A stretch of 64,000 nucleotides of DNA from Paenibacillus sp. FSL H7-0326 (GCF_001955535.1 NZ_MPVN01000002.1:310001-374000); one strand, 5' to 3'; shown: positions 8,438-20,737, counted from the stretch's first letter. Numbers and translations: made by a program. Notes: generated by a model from the sequence alone, not told the origin.

Positions 8438-9781
8438 CTATAAACGGTTGGTTTGTCCTGGCACAACCTCTACCGCTTCTTCTATACCTGTATCGCTGTT
8501 CAGATAGATCCGATACTGCGAACCATTAATTTTGCCTACAAACTGATAGCACATCACTTCATCGCTGAACTCATTTTTAATGAGCGCCTTACGAACCATG
8601 CTGACTTTGAAGTCAGGATTCAGCTTCGCTTTGGCATCCTTCATTTTCATTTTCGGTGCGTCAAATTTCCGATCTTCTTGGTGTTCATTCAGAAACTCTG
8701 TCGCCTGTAGGCCGATGACCTCACCATTATCAAGAGCTACACGCACCGTAATTTTTTCGGGATACACAAGTACATCCTCATGCTGACGAACATAGGTGAA
8801 ATTCCCGAGATTATCGTATTCATTGTAAGCAACCGCCTCCATCTCGCGATAGCCCTTCTTCACCAGAAATTGATCTGCCTTATTCATTGCCGTTTCTCGG
8901 TCGACTTTCTTCGGACCCACTTCTCTCTCATCATTGTAAGAAATAAGCAAACCACCGTCAGCAGTAAAATCCATACTTACTTTATGTCCGTTCGGATGAA
9001 CGGCCGAAGCGGTATAAGATCTGTGATCTGTTCCCTTTCCGTTCTCCGTCACTTGAATCTCTTCTTGATTCAGGTCAGCGAATTTTTGTGCTTTGCGTTT
9101 AACATCGGCAGTGGTAACTGGTACACCGTTCAATTTGCGAACCTGGCGCTGTTCATACAAGCTCGATACCGAAGGCCCCCATTCAAGCGGCGGATATTCC
9201 CCGACTTTTTTATTGACGGAGCGGAAGCCATCCACAATTCCATTTTTCACTTCTTTATCACTCGTCATCGCCATTTCAGCATCCGACCACTTCAGATGAT
9301 CATTGAGTACGCTCATTTGTACATTATCCAGATCTTTGTTAATCTCTTCCGTATTTTTGTACAAGGTTTGCAAGTTCTTTTTCTCTTCATCCGTCAACGG
9401 ATTTTTCGTTAAATCACGAATCGATGCTTGGTAAGCAAACTTGGAAATGCGAGATAGCAGCTCCTCTGTTTCCGTAAATGGAAGTGTTCTGATTGGAAGC
9501 TGCGCGATCTCGTTCTGCGCCTCACTGCTCAGCCTCCAAACATTCATAAGTCCCTTACGGTGCATCCCTTCAGATGCAGAGCTGACCGCAAGTGTATTCC
9601 CCAGCTCGGAGTGAATCCGGTCCATATTATAGGATAAGTCGTGAAACGCTCTTTGATAATGATTCTCGGATTGAACCATGACGCTGTTCTTTTGCTGGTT
9701 TAGCTGATATCCCCAGATGATAGCACCTATGAGCAGCACTGTCACAATAGGAAACAGAACCGAGCTTATTCGTCTGTACAT
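8438..9781 (-). CDS. ypeB: Germination protein YpeB
   Basis: YpeB is a spore inner-membrane protein that stabilises the cortex-lytic enzyme SleB and is proteolysed during germination. The protein of 447 residues has one N-terminal membrane anchor (residues about 8-24), a long helical region, and PepSY-type repeats in the C-terminal half (for example KVDRETAMNKADQFLVKKGY). The ATG has AAGGAGT nine bases upstream. In many Bacilli sleB lies immediately upstream; here the upstream neighbour is a small zinc-ribbon gene instead, so sleB must be elsewhere or absent. Confidence 0.92.
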   Translation of the reverse strand: MYRRISSVLFPIVTVLLIGAIIWGYQLNQQKNSVMVQSENHYQRAFHDLSYNMDRIHSELGNTLAVSSASEGMHRKGLMNVWRLSSEAQNEIAQLPIRTLPFTETEELLSRISKFAYQASIRDLTKNPLTDEEKKNLQTLYKNTEEINKDLDNVQMSVLNDHLKWSDAEMAMTSDKEVKNGIVDGFRSVNKKVGEYPPLEWGPSVSSLYEQRQVRKLNGVPVTTADVKRKAQKFADLNQEEIQVTENGKGTDHRSYTASAVHPNGHKVSMDFTADGGLLISYNDEREVGPKKVDRETAMNKADQFLVKKGYREMEAVAYNEYDNLGNFTYVRQHEDVLVYPEKITVRVALDNGEVIGLQATEFLNEHQEDRKFDAPKMKMKDAKAKLNPDFKVSMVRKALIKNEFSDEVMCYQFVGKINGSQYRIYLNSDTGIEEAVEVVPGQTNRL

Positions 9782-9864
9782 CTTAATCGTTACTCCTTCC
9801 TTCAGGTAAGATGACCTTATTGTGACAAGAAGAAAGGAAGCTTATTCATCATCGTACTTAAAAT

Positions 9865-10014
9865 TCAAATTACGTCCTCTTCAATCTCAAACCGATCTCG
9901 ATTATCACAAATGCATTGCTTGAAGCCGGTCTCGATCTTTCCACGTTCCTTCTTTCCCCGGAGCACAAATCTTTCGCCGCACTGCTTGCAGCGGATCCTT
10001 ACCTTCACTCTCAT
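9865..10014 (-). CDS. Small Cys-rich zinc-ribbon protein
   Basis: The gene encodes 49 residues. The start was set at ATG 10014 because GAAGGTGG lies seven bases upstream; a longer frame reaches back through the prsW terminator and is unlikely. The protein has CKQC near residue 10 and a second Cys pair CIC near 35, which could bind zinc as a ribbon. No function is recognised. It lies between ypeB and prsW. Confidence 0.6.
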   Translation of the reverse strand: MRVKVRIRCKQCGERFVLRGKKERGKIETGFKQCICDNRDRFEIEEDVI

Positions 10015-10055
10015 TAATAAGCCACCTTCCTCTTCACATTTAAATTCATTGTAGA

Positions 10056-10115
10056 CAACAAAAAAACACACTCGTTGTAAGCAGCTTGAAAACTGCTTGA
10101 ATACAACAAGTGTGT
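10056..10115 (-). terminator. Rho-independent terminator after prsW
   Basis: A 14-bp stem, ACACACTTGTTGTA with TACAACGAGTGTGT, encloses a loop containing a second small hairpin, and is followed on the minus strand by seven T. It ends the prsW transcript. Confidence 0.85.
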
Positions 10116-10124
10116 CCATATAAA

Positions 10125-10820
10125 TTACAGATTAACCTCTTCTTCTCGCTTAACGAATCGAAACGGAGAGCGATTATTCGCCCGGTAAACCTTGCCCATC
10201 CCTCCATACCAGAGAATGACCATAATGGGAAGAATAGACCAATACAAGCCTCCACCCTTATTCAGCACAATGTCATATATTGCATGCCAGAATATTGGCA
10301 AGATGAGAGACATGGCGAGGAATTTGTTCCTAAGTTTCTGGGAGTCAGAGAACTTGGCTCTGCCTGTGTAGTACCCCATAATAACGCCGAACATCGCATG
10401 TCCCGAGACCGGTAATAGAGCACGAAACAGCATAAGTCCAAATGAGGCATTTCCAGCCCATGAATACAATACATTCTCTACTGTAGCAAATCCAAGTGAT
10501 ATGGCTACTGCATAAAGGATGCCATCATAGGGTTCGTCAAACTCAGTGTGGTGATAAATGAAATGAAACATAACGAGCCATTTAATCACTTCTTCCACAC
10601 CCGCTGAGATGAGCCCAGCATGAAGGTATGGATTATGACCAAGCCATAGTTCAAGTCCCCGCTGGATAATCATAATTGGGAATACGGTCAGCATACCGAA
10701 AAAAAACATCCGAATAACGACATGAAGCGGCTCTGCATCGTAACGGTCTTTGAGATAGAAATAGGTCAGCAAGGCGAGTCCCGGAGCAATTGCTGCGGTT
10801 AAGACCGAAAACAGAAGCAC
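10125..10820 (-). CDS. prsW: PrsW family intramembrane metalloprotease
   Basis: PrsW performs site-1 cleavage of the anti-sigma factor RsiW in B. subtilis. The protein of 231 residues has about seven membrane segments. The family's catalytic motifs are present: EEVIK (residues about 77-81), FATVENVLY (about 111-119), and two later conserved His residues in PVSGHAMFG and FWHAIYDIV. The start is a GTG eight bases after GGAGGG. Position near ypeB agrees with B. subtilis (ypdC). The substrate in this organism is not shown by the sequence. Confidence 0.93.
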   Translation of the reverse strand: MLLFSVLTAAIAPGLALLTYFYLKDRYDAEPLHVVIRMFFFGMLTVFPIMIIQRGLELWLGHNPYLHAGLISAGVEEVIKWLVMFHFIYHHTEFDEPYDGILYAVAISLGFATVENVLYSWAGNASFGLMLFRALLPVSGHAMFGVIMGYYTGRAKFSDSQKLRNKFLAMSLILPIFWHAIYDIVLNKGGGLYWSILPIMVILWYGGMGKVYRANNRSPFRFVKREEEVNL

Positions 10821-10859
10821 CGTTCATCCCTCCAAATTGTTTTCCTTAACATTTATTTA

Positions 10860-11477
10860 TTATGCGTCATGACGTTTAAAATGCTCACAAATTGTGGCGA
10901 CCGCATTCTCCGCCATTACCAGCTTTCCATATTCCTGAAGGACTGCCGTCGTCACCGAGCTTCCTTCTCCAAATTCAGCAAGCAGAGCAATTAACGCACC
11001 GTGCTGCTCTGTATCAACTTCATCCGGTTCAAGGTGCAGGAACCATTTGTCTTGATAATGATACAACCGACCGGCTCCAGTCACTTTATTGCGAAGCATA
11101 TGAGCTGCTTCAATCAGAACTTCAAAATCCTTGAAAGTGTACATGACCGAATCGCTCTGTTCCAGTGTCACTTCCATTTCGTAAATTTCATCCGCGATGT
11201 CATCCTCATGCCCTGCGCCATAACGTTCGCGATCATATTTCCCTCTGGTCACAATAACGACCATTCCTTGAGCAGGCAAAGCAAAAACCTCAACAGCTAG
11301 TGGGCCTGTAGCATCAAATCCAAGTTCTGTATATGCTTGATCCATCATTTCTGTAAACAGTTCGTGAACTTTAGGCTCCTCTTGCCACATATCTTCCTTT
11401 TGGATGCCTCGCTCGCTTAAATCGTCAAAAGTAAGGAAAATCCGTATCTTATCGTGGCTTAAGCGTTCTATTTTCAT
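10860..11477 (-). CDS. mecA: Adaptor protein MecA
   Basis: MecA delivers substrates such as ComK to the ClpCP protease. The protein of 205 residues begins MKIERLSHDKIRIFLTFDDL, the conserved N-terminal substrate-binding domain, followed by a charged linker and a C-terminal ClpC-binding domain from about residue 110. The start was chosen at 11477, eight bases after GGGGAGGA; an upstream in-frame start lacks a ribosome site. It is a single gene with about 200 bp of non-coding sequence upstream. Confidence 0.93.
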   Translation of the reverse strand: MKIERLSHDKIRIFLTFDDLSERGIQKEDMWQEEPKVHELFTEMMDQAYTELGFDATGPLAVEVFALPAQGMVVIVTRGKYDRERYGAGHEDDIADEIYEMEVTLEQSDSVMYTFKDFEVLIEAAHMLRNKVTGAGRLYHYQDKWFLHLEPDEVDTEQHGALIALLAEFGEGSSVTTAVLQEYGKLVMAENAVATICEHFKRHDA

Positions 11478-11606
11478 ACAGGATCCTCCCCTTGTATCAT
11501 GCATGTGTTATAAATAAAATATGTTGCTATTTCGTGTTGTGTGCTGAAAATGGATTATGTAAGTATGTTATCATTTTATACCCACAATTGCACGCAATAA
11601 AAATGA

Positions 11607-11657
11607 TAAAAAAAGAATCATTAGCAGCCCTTTTAAAAAAGGATCTGTAATGATTCC
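11607..11657 (-). terminator. Rho-independent terminator
   Basis: GAATCATTACAG and CTGCTAATGATTC pair with one mismatch or bulge and are followed on the minus strand by seven T. It ends the transcript of the small gene at 11678. Confidence 0.75.
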
Positions 11658-11677
11658 ATGTCAAATCCCTTGCTTTT

Positions 11678-12028
11678 TTACACGCCTGGAATCACCGTGT
11701 GTGATTCTTTAAGCACTTGCTCGACTTCTTTTTTGACATCTGGGTTTGATCGAATAAAGGATTTGATCAAGTTCATGTTCTCTTCTCTTTCTTTCGGTGA
11801 AACCTGATGTTTGACAACTGTGCTTTTTGCATCAATGACATGTGAGTCAATTCCTGCTTTGCTCAGCATGCTTTCCATACCAGGAAAGGTCATGTCCATC
11901 ATCTTTTCCTTCGTGTTGTTCAGCATTCTGCGGGCATCCCCTGATGTAGGCATGTGTACATTTCTAGCGAGCAGCGAGCTTGCGACAGCACCCAGTGTTA
12001 TACCGAGCAGAAAAGAAGATGTTCTCAT
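11678..12028 (-). CDS. Small conserved hypothetical protein (YtxH-like character)
   Basis: The protein of 116 residues starts at an ATG behind AAGGAGG. It has a short N-terminal hydrophobic segment with glycine (LLGITLGAVASSLLA), then a charged, mostly helical tail. This layout resembles YtxH/gas-vesicle-like stress proteins, but no diagnostic motif is visible, so the family is not assigned. It is a single gene. Confidence 0.6.
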   Translation of the reverse strand: MRTSSFLLGITLGAVASSLLARNVHMPTSGDARRMLNNTKEKMMDMTFPGMESMLSKAGIDSHVIDAKSTVVKHQVSPKEREENMNLIKSFIRSNPDVKKEVEQVLKESHTVIPGV

Positions 12029-12138
12029 ATTGATAAAAACCTCCTTGTATGATTAATGCACATCTATTGTTCGCTTATGTCGACAAACTCATGCGTATTA
12101 AATACAGGAAGTTCTCCAAATGATTAAAACTTTATAAG

Positions 12139-12531
12139 TCATAGCAACGTACGAAGCGGCGGTGCGCCAATGATCCCCCAATATACAAGAGCTCCAGTGA
12201 GCAATATAAAGATGATAATCAGTGAATTAACAAACCATTTGCTTAGACGTATTCGCTGTGAAGGAAATAAGTCAGATCTTGTAGGAAGAGTTTCTGCTTC
12301 CTGTATTTTTTGCGATGATTTTTTTGTATTTGGCTGCTGTTTCTTCTGCACTCTTGATAATGTAGCAGGAGCAGAAGCTACCTTCTTTGATAAGTTGTGC
12401 TGTGCGCTCTGCGCCGTGTTATTACTGCGAGTCGGTTTATTAGGCTGATGATGATCCTTCTTGCTTCGCTGCTTGGTTTCTCTCTTTTTACGATGGCCGT
12501 ATCTTTCCGCCCTGCTAAGTTGATTAGTCAT
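12139..12531 (-). CDS. Hypothetical single-pass membrane protein, highly basic
   Basis: The gene encodes 130 residues. The start at 12531 has GGAGGGG just upstream and overlaps the CPBP gene by 4 bp (ATGA). Residues 1-85 are rich in Lys, Arg, Gln, Ser and Thr and probably disordered; one membrane segment (about 100-120) follows, then a short tail. Coupling to the upstream protease gene suggests a shared role, but there is no recognised domain. Confidence 0.65.
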   Translation of the reverse strand: MTNQLSRAERYGHRKKRETKQRSKKDHHQPNKPTRSNNTAQSAQHNLSKKVASAPATLSRVQKKQQPNTKKSSQKIQEAETLPTRSDLFPSQRIRLSKWFVNSLIIIFILLTGALVYWGIIGAPPLRTLL

Positions 12532-13121
12532 TTTCCCCTCCGAAAACGAATGGCGAGTCCGGATATCAAATCGATTAAGAAATGGCACAGTATCGGGGCC
12601 CATAGTGTTCCGGATTGCTCATAGATGTATCCCAAACCATAACTTGACAAAAATACCCAACCGGTTGGGAGCCAATGATTAAGGTATCTGAAGTGAATCA
12701 ATGCAAAAATAATGCTTGTCCAATAGGGACCAAAGGCATGCTGAATTGCTCCTCTGAACAATAATTCCTCACAGACAGAGACAATAGCCGCTATACATAC
12801 AATATGCCAGATCGGCCTGTTCTGAAACAGCATGTTATTAATTCCACCATCATCCATGCTGTCCTCGGGCATGAAGGATGATAAGAGAAAATCAATGATA
12901 AGCATAACCGCAGCAAGACCTAAGCCGTAAATGACAAAGCTCCATCCATCCGGCAGTGCAAGGAGATCAAGCGGGTTTCGCTGCTGAAAAAAAATCCATA
13001 CCAGTCCGATGATCAGGGTAAGTCCCTGAGTCAAATACAAGTTGATAAGCAAAAGGCGATCTGTCAGTTGATGAGGCTCTATCCTTTGCAACTTAAATTT
13101 CCTGCGCTGTTGTTTCTTCAT
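12528..13121 (-). CDS. CPBP family intramembrane glutamic endopeptidase
   Basis: This 197-residue polytopic membrane protein carries the CPBP (Abi/CAAX protease) motifs: EELLFRGAIQHAF (residues about 119-131), FALIHFRYLNH (about 141-151) and a late conserved HFLIDLIS. The family includes Rce1-like prenyl proteases, bacteriocin self-immunity proteins and anti-sigma factor proteases; which applies here is not shown. The ATG follows AGGCGATA. It is translationally coupled to the basic membrane protein downstream. Confidence 0.85.
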   Translation of the reverse strand: MKKQQRRKFKLQRIEPHQLTDRLLLINLYLTQGLTLIIGLVWIFFQQRNPLDLLALPDGWSFVIYGLGLAAVMLIIDFLLSSFMPEDSMDDGGINNMLFQNRPIWHIVCIAAIVSVCEELLFRGAIQHAFGPYWTSIIFALIHFRYLNHWLPTGWVFLSSYGLGYIYEQSGTLWAPILCHFLIDLISGLAIRFRRGK

Positions 13122-13288
13122 TATCGCCTCTTCTTACTCCTATTCTAAAAATTGTATACTGAACAATAGTAGTCTAATTAAATGATAGCCAAAATAGATC
13201 AGAGATTCAAGAAACACATCCAAAGAGCTGTCTATACAAGAGGCAAATCGACGTTTAACGACGTTCATCTTGTTTAGTGGGTCAACTA

Positions 13289-13318
13289 TTGACATGGTGA
13301 TGTAACCCATGATACATT
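13289..13318 (+). promoter_or_regulatory. Sigma-A promoter of the serA T-box leader
   Basis: TTGACA (13289-13294) and TACATT (13313-13318) are separated by 18 bp, with the T-box leader starting shortly after. Confidence 0.6.
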
Positions 13319-13324
13319 ATGAAA

Positions 13325-13612
13325 AAATTCAATATGAATACGAAATACGAAGACGGAGAGAAGGTCCGGGTAATATAACAGAGAGCCGATGGCAGGTGGA
13401 AATCGGTAATTAATCGGAGAACCTTTAGCACTCCTGAGTTATTGCATTGAACGTTAAGTAGGTGCAATCGAATGATTCCCGTTAAGAATCCGGTCATGTA
13501 TAAATGACCATTGAGGCTTTTGCTTGTGAGAGCAATCGCGAATTAGGGTGGTACCACGACAACTCTCGTCCCTTACTATGGAGATAGTATGAGGATTGGG
13601 AGTTTTTTTTGT
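13325..13612 (+). promoter_or_regulatory. T-box riboswitch upstream of serA
   Basis: The leader contains the canonical T-box AGGGTGGTACCACG at 13545-13558, followed by the terminator half CTCTCGTCC...GGATTGGGAGT with eight T (13561-13610). Upstream is a long stem I region with AGAGAGCCGATGG and a possible AGC serine specifier at 13427-13429 on its 3' side. T-boxes read uncharged tRNA: binding favours the antiterminator and expression. With serA downstream, tRNA-Ser is the expected ligand. The specifier position was judged by eye and is tentative; the T-box itself is certain. Confidence 0.93.
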
Positions 13613-13777
13613 GTATTCAGATTATTTTCACGAAGTACAAATCCTTACAGCATCACACTCTATTACTGCGACGCATTACTATTTTACCGAGTTTATGAAA
13701 TGGCCCTGCTCAAATGTTATATTAGAGCGCCGCTTCTTAATCTATATTAGTTACAATGATCAAGGAGGAAGAGATTC

Positions 13778-15373
13778 ATGTTAAAAGTATTGGTATCTGA
13801 TCCGATCAGTGATTTGGGAATTCAGCAGCTGGTGGATGCTGAAGATGTAAGTGTTGACAAGAAAACGGGACTTAGCGAAGAGGAGCTTGTACAAATTATC
13901 GGTGATTATGATGCGCTTCTGGTCCGCAGTCAGACTAAAGTAACGCGTAAGATTATGCAGGCAGGAAGTCGCCTGAAGGTTGTTGGGCGTGCAGGTGTAG
14001 GGGTCGATAACATTGATTTGGAAGCTGCTACAGAGAGAGGTATTATCGTTATTAATGCACCTGACGGTAATACGATTACCACTTGTGAACACACTTTTGC
14101 CATGATGATGGCTTTGGCCAGACATATTCCTCAAGCTTATGCCAAGACCATTAACGGGACCTGGGATCGCAAAACCTTCCTTGGCGTTGAACTAAGAAAC
14201 AAGACGCTTGGCGTACTCGGTATGGGCCGAATCGGAAGTGAGGTCGCGAAGAGAGCCAAAGCATTCGGTATGAACATTCTGGGCTATGACCCATTCCTTA
14301 CTCAAGAACGTGCTGAGAAGATGGGAATCACTCTTGCTAGCGTGGATGAAATTGTGCGACAGGCCGACTTTATGACGGTGCATACACCACTGACACCTGA
14401 GACCAAGCATATGATTGCGCGTCCTCAATTCGAGGTTATGAAAAGAGGTATGCGAATTATTAACTGTGCACGCGGTGGGATCATTGATGAAATGGCACTC
14501 GTTGAGGCGGTTGACGAAGGAATCGTGGCAGGAGCTGCTTTTGACGTATTCGAAAGTGAGCCCCCTCAAGCGGATCATCCGTTCTTGACTCATCCTAAAA
14601 TTATTGTAACTCCGCATCTTGGTGCATCCACTGTTGAGGCGCAGGAAAATGTAGCCATTGATGTATCAGAGCAGGTGCTTCATATCTTGCGTAACGAACC
14701 GTTCAAAAACGCGGTAAATATGCCGCCTGTAGCTGCAAGTGTCATGAACGTGATCCAGCCTTATTTCAAATTGGGAGAGACACTGGGTAGTTTTGCAGCT
14801 CAAATCTCAAATGAAGCAGTACAAGAGATCCATGTTGATTACGCAGGAGAATTGTCTGAGGTGGACACTCAGCAGTTGACGCGTTACATTTTGAAAGGGA
14901 TTCTTGAACGCCATCTTGGAAGCGAGGCGAATATCGTTAACTCCCTGCATCTTGCCAAGACTCGGGAGATTAATGTAGTCGTATCTCAAGCACCTCGTAC
15001 AAAAGGATTTACTAATCTGATTACCGTAACGCTCAAGAATCAGAAGGAACAAGAACGTCGTATTGCTGGAACCTTACTTGCGGGATACGGCGAGCGGATC
15101 GTAAGACTTGATCATTTCCCTGTCGACTTCGCACCGGAAGAGCATCAGATCTTCATCTCACATAACGATAAACCGGGTATTATCGGCCGCGTTGGTACTC
15201 TGCTTGGCGAGAACGATGTTAATATCGCATCCATGCAGGTAGGACGGAAAATTGTGGGTGGAGCAGCTATCATGATCCTGACTGTCGACAAGGAAGTTCC
15301 TAAAGAAGTCCTTGAGAAGCTCACTCAGTTGCCTGAGCTGAACTCTGCCAAAGAAATTATTCTCAAAAAATAA
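13778..15373 (+). CDS. serA: D-3-phosphoglycerate dehydrogenase
   Basis: SerA oxidises 3-phosphoglycerate to 3-phosphohydroxypyruvate, the first step of serine synthesis. It has 531 residues, the long bacterial form. Order of parts: split catalytic domain, Rossmann domain with GMGRIGSEVAKRA (about 148-160), catalytic Arg in NCARGGIIDE, His in TPHLGAST, then an ASB allosteric domain (about 315-450) and a C-terminal ACT domain (about 455-531; HNDKPGIIGRVGTLLGE). The ATG follows AAGGAGGAAGAG. It is the only rightward gene in the chromosomal part and is controlled by the T-box leader. Confidence 0.98.
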   Translation: MLKVLVSDPISDLGIQQLVDAEDVSVDKKTGLSEEELVQIIGDYDALLVRSQTKVTRKIMQAGSRLKVVGRAGVGVDNIDLEAATERGIIVINAPDGNTITTCEHTFAMMMALARHIPQAYAKTINGTWDRKTFLGVELRNKTLGVLGMGRIGSEVAKRAKAFGMNILGYDPFLTQERAEKMGITLASVDEIVRQADFMTVHTPLTPETKHMIARPQFEVMKRGMRIINCARGGIIDEMALVEAVDEGIVAGAAFDVFESEPPQADHPFLTHPKIIVTPHLGASTVEAQENVAIDVSEQVLHILRNEPFKNAVNMPPVAASVMNVIQPYFKLGETLGSFAAQISNEAVQEIHVDYAGELSEVDTQQLTRYILKGILERHLGSEANIVNSLHLAKTREINVVVSQAPRTKGFTNLITVTLKNQKEQERRIAGTLLAGYGERIVRLDHFPVDFAPEEHQIFISHNDKPGIIGRVGTLLGENDVNIASMQVGRKIVGGAAIMILTVDKEVPKEVLEKLTQLPELNSAKEIILKK

Positions 15374-15408
15374 GACTAAGCTATCATAGTTACAGATGAA
15401 GCATGAAG

Positions 15409-15439
15409 AGAGCTGGCCATTCGGCCAGCTCTTTTTTTT
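15409..15439. terminator. Terminator of serA
   Basis: A perfect 10-bp stem, AGAGCTGGCC with GGCCAGCTCT, is followed on the plus strand by eight T. It separates serA from the convergent collagen-like gene. Confidence 0.92.
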
Positions 15440-15468
15440 GAAATGGAGGTACCTATACTTATAGGATG

Positions 15469-18282
<2,814 letters not shown>

Positions 18283-18409
18283 TCACACCCTCCTTACATC
18301 AATTCTATGACGTATTCAACCCATACTTACCTACACATACTGCTCTGAATATATTCGGCAAAAGATAAAATGTTCCACGATGAACAAGATTTATCTCTAT
18401 GGTTCAACA

Positions 18410-18437
18410 AAAAAAGCACCCCTTAAGGGTGCTTTTT
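18410..18437 (-). terminator. Terminator after resE
   Basis: AAAGCACCCTTAAGGGGTGC forms a stem of about 8 bp followed on the minus strand by seven T. It ends the res operon. Confidence 0.85.
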
Positions 18438-18476
18438 ACGATGCTTATACCATATTTCAATGAATATTACGATGAT

Positions 18477-19934
18477 CTAAGTATTATGATGCAGGGCTGC
18501 CATGACAGGAAGAAGAAGACGGAACTCTGTACCTTCCCCAGGGATACTGTCGACCTCGATCGTCCCTTGGTGTGCATCAACAATATGCTTAACAATTGCA
18601 AGTCCCAGGCCCGTACCTCTGCCTACGTCCCGGACTCTTGCCTTATCTGCTTTATAGAAGCGTTCAAAGATAAAGGGAAGATCATCGCGTGGAATGCCTT
18701 TACCTTCATCCTTAATTCGGATTTCAATATAGCTTGCGTTAATCTGTTTCGCAATAATTTGAATTCTTTTATCGGAAGGTGTGTGTCTGAATGCATTATC
18801 AAGCAGATTTGTAAATACTTGCTCCAACTTGTCTTCATCTGCCGCTTCCAGGACAAGGCTCTCATCCTGATGAGTATAATCTAAGATTAGTCCTTGTTCC
18901 TTGGCCGCTACGCTGAACTTCCGATACACTCTTTCCAGCATTTGATTTAGATCAATTTTTTGCAAATTAATATCCGTATGTCCAGCTTCCATACGAGCCA
19001 GATCCAGCAAATCCTTAACCAACCTGCCCATCCGCAGTGATTCATCTTGTATTACCTGTAACAGCTCTTCACTTTCTTTGGGGGAGGCTGCCATACCATC
19101 GAGCAGTGCCTCGCTATAACCCTGAATCATGGACAGAGGTGTTCGGATCTCATGCGAAATATTCGCAATAAAATCACTACGCATTTTTTCCAAATGCGCT
19201 TCTTCTGTCACATCTCGAAGCACCGCGACTGCTCCTCTGCTTCCTTGCTCGCCGTGCAAAGGCGCCATTTGGATCGACCATACGCTCTGCTTCACATGAA
19301 GCTCAGCACTCTGGTCCTGACCTTCAGTAACCACCGAATAAAATAAAGGTCTGAGCGGTGGAGGAACATCCTGAATGTTCGAAAAAGAATGTGCTTGTGA
19401 ACCATGCTTCTCATCAGCGTCAGTCCAGTCAATGCCTTGCCATATCGACATTACTTTTGCTCCAGGAGGGTTGGTCGAGATCAGCCTTCCTTCTCCATCG
19501 AAGGATACGACGGCATCTGTCATGCTCCGAAGGACACTTGCTACACGCTCCTTCTCATGATTCAGATTCCGAATCGTATCCTCCAGCTCATCAGCCATAT
19601 GATTAAAGGTATTAGCAAGCTCACCTATTTCGTCACTCGTTACAAGGGAGAGCCTTGTTCCATAGTTCCCTTTGCGGATTTCATTGGTGGCTTTGATGAG
19701 CTTCTGCATAGGCTGAGTAATTTTGGTAAACAAAAACAGCGCAAAAAACGTCGTCAAGCTAAAACCAACAATACACACGAGAACAAACATTCTTTTGATC
19801 TCACCAGATTCATCTGCTGAAAAATTATTGTCGATGTAGGGAAGTAAGAACACCCCTAGTGTCATAAGAACACAGGCTACGAGCAAAATGATCGTATACC
19901 ACAGTTTTCCAACGAGTGATTTCCAAAAGTTCAC
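18477..19934 (-). CDS. resE: Sensor histidine kinase ResE
   Basis: ResE is the membrane kinase that phosphorylates ResD in response to oxygen limitation or nitric oxide in Bacillus. The protein of 485 residues has two membrane segments (about 13-33 and 50-72), a HAMP domain (about 73-125), a PAS-like domain (about 135-250), HisKA with the phospho-acceptor His in ISHEIRTPLS (about 264-273) and an HATPase domain with DNAFRHTP (N box), DEGKGI (G1) and GRGTGLGLAIVK (G2). The start is a GTG directly after the resD stop, seven bases downstream of GGAGG. Confidence 0.93.
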   Translation of the reverse strand: MNFWKSLVGKLWYTIILLVACVLMTLGVFLLPYIDNNFSADESGEIKRMFVLVCIVGFSLTTFFALFLFTKITQPMQKLIKATNEIRKGNYGTRLSLVTSDEIGELANTFNHMADELEDTIRNLNHEKERVASVLRSMTDAVVSFDGEGRLISTNPPGAKVMSIWQGIDWTDADEKHGSQAHSFSNIQDVPPPLRPLFYSVVTEGQDQSAELHVKQSVWSIQMAPLHGEQGSRGAVAVLRDVTEEAHLEKMRSDFIANISHEIRTPLSMIQGYSEALLDGMAASPKESEELLQVIQDESLRMGRLVKDLLDLARMEAGHTDINLQKIDLNQMLERVYRKFSVAAKEQGLILDYTHQDESLVLEAADEDKLEQVFTNLLDNAFRHTPSDKRIQIIAKQINASYIEIRIKDEGKGIPRDDLPFIFERFYKADKARVRDVGRGTGLGLAIVKHIVDAHQGTIEVDSIPGEGTEFRLLLPVMAALHHNT

Positions 19935-20651
19935 TTATTTCGGAACCTCCAATTTATAGCCCACGCCCCACACCGTTGTGATCATGGAAGCCGCTTCAGG
20001 AGAGACGCGATTTAATTTTTCGCGCAGACGTTTAACATGAGTATCTACGGTACGAAGATCTCCGAAAAATTCATAATTCCAAACATCCTTCAAGAGGTCC
20101 TCACGTGAGAATACCTTGTCCGGAGAAATGGCCAAATAGTGAAGCAGCTCATATTCTTTGGGTGTTAAGCTAATCTCTTCACCGTTCGCTGTAACCCGAT
20201 GGGCATCATGCTCAATCAGCAAGTGTGGAAACACGATGTTATTGCTCGAGTTGTTCTCCTTGGATAGATAAGCAGTTTCAGATGAACGGCGAAGAATAGC
20301 CTTGACTCTGTAGATCACTTCCCGGGGACTGAAGGGCTTGACCACATAATCGTCTGCTCCGACTTCAAATCCTTGGACTCGGTTAATTTCTTCACCCTTT
20401 GCTGTCAGCATAAGTACCGGAGTTGACTTGGCTTGCCGCAGCCGAGTACAAACTTCAATTCCGTCAATACCAGGCAGCATGACATCAAGCAGAATCAAAC
20501 CATAATCTTCAGATGTCGCCTTATGTAGCGCCGTTTCTCCATCCTCAGCTTCGTCGATCTCATAGCCTTCCTTTTCCAAGTACATTTTCAACAATCTTCT
20601 AATTCTTTCTTCATCATCGACAACCAATATTCGGTTCTCATGTTCTGCCAT
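19935..20651 (-). CDS. resD: Response regulator ResD
   Basis: This OmpR/PhoB-type regulator has an N-terminal receiver domain with the acidic pair VVDDEER, the phospho-acceptor Asp in LILLDVMLPG (about residue 56), conserved Lys in VVKPFSPRE, and a C-terminal winged helix (about 140-239) with the LTPKEYELL and RTVDTHVKRLREK blocks. ResD activates anaerobic and respiratory genes. The start at 20651 is preferred; a GTG six codons upstream is also possible. Order resC-resD-resE matches Bacillus. Confidence 0.93.
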   Translation of the reverse strand: MAEHENRILVVDDEERIRRLLKMYLEKEGYEIDEAEDGETALHKATSEDYGLILLDVMLPGIDGIEVCTRLRQAKSTPVLMLTAKGEEINRVQGFEVGADDYVVKPFSPREVIYRVKAILRRSSETAYLSKENNSSNNIVFPHLLIEHDAHRVTANGEEISLTPKEYELLHYLAISPDKVFSREDLLKDVWNYEFFGDLRTVDTHVKRLREKLNRVSPEAASMITTVWGVGYKLEVPK

Positions 20652-20737
20652 TAGCAAGATTCGCCCCACTTTCCCAAAATCCAGTCTCCGTAGTATGCGC
20701 TAGTTGAATGTACAATATATAAAAGGACCGTGATTGT

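Noticed and set aside
8780..9412. A 210-codon plus-strand frame
   Set aside because: It is antisense to ypeB, with no ribosome site.
13282..13497. A 71-codon minus-strand frame upstream of serA
   Set aside because: It covers the structured T-box leader and has no protein-like character.
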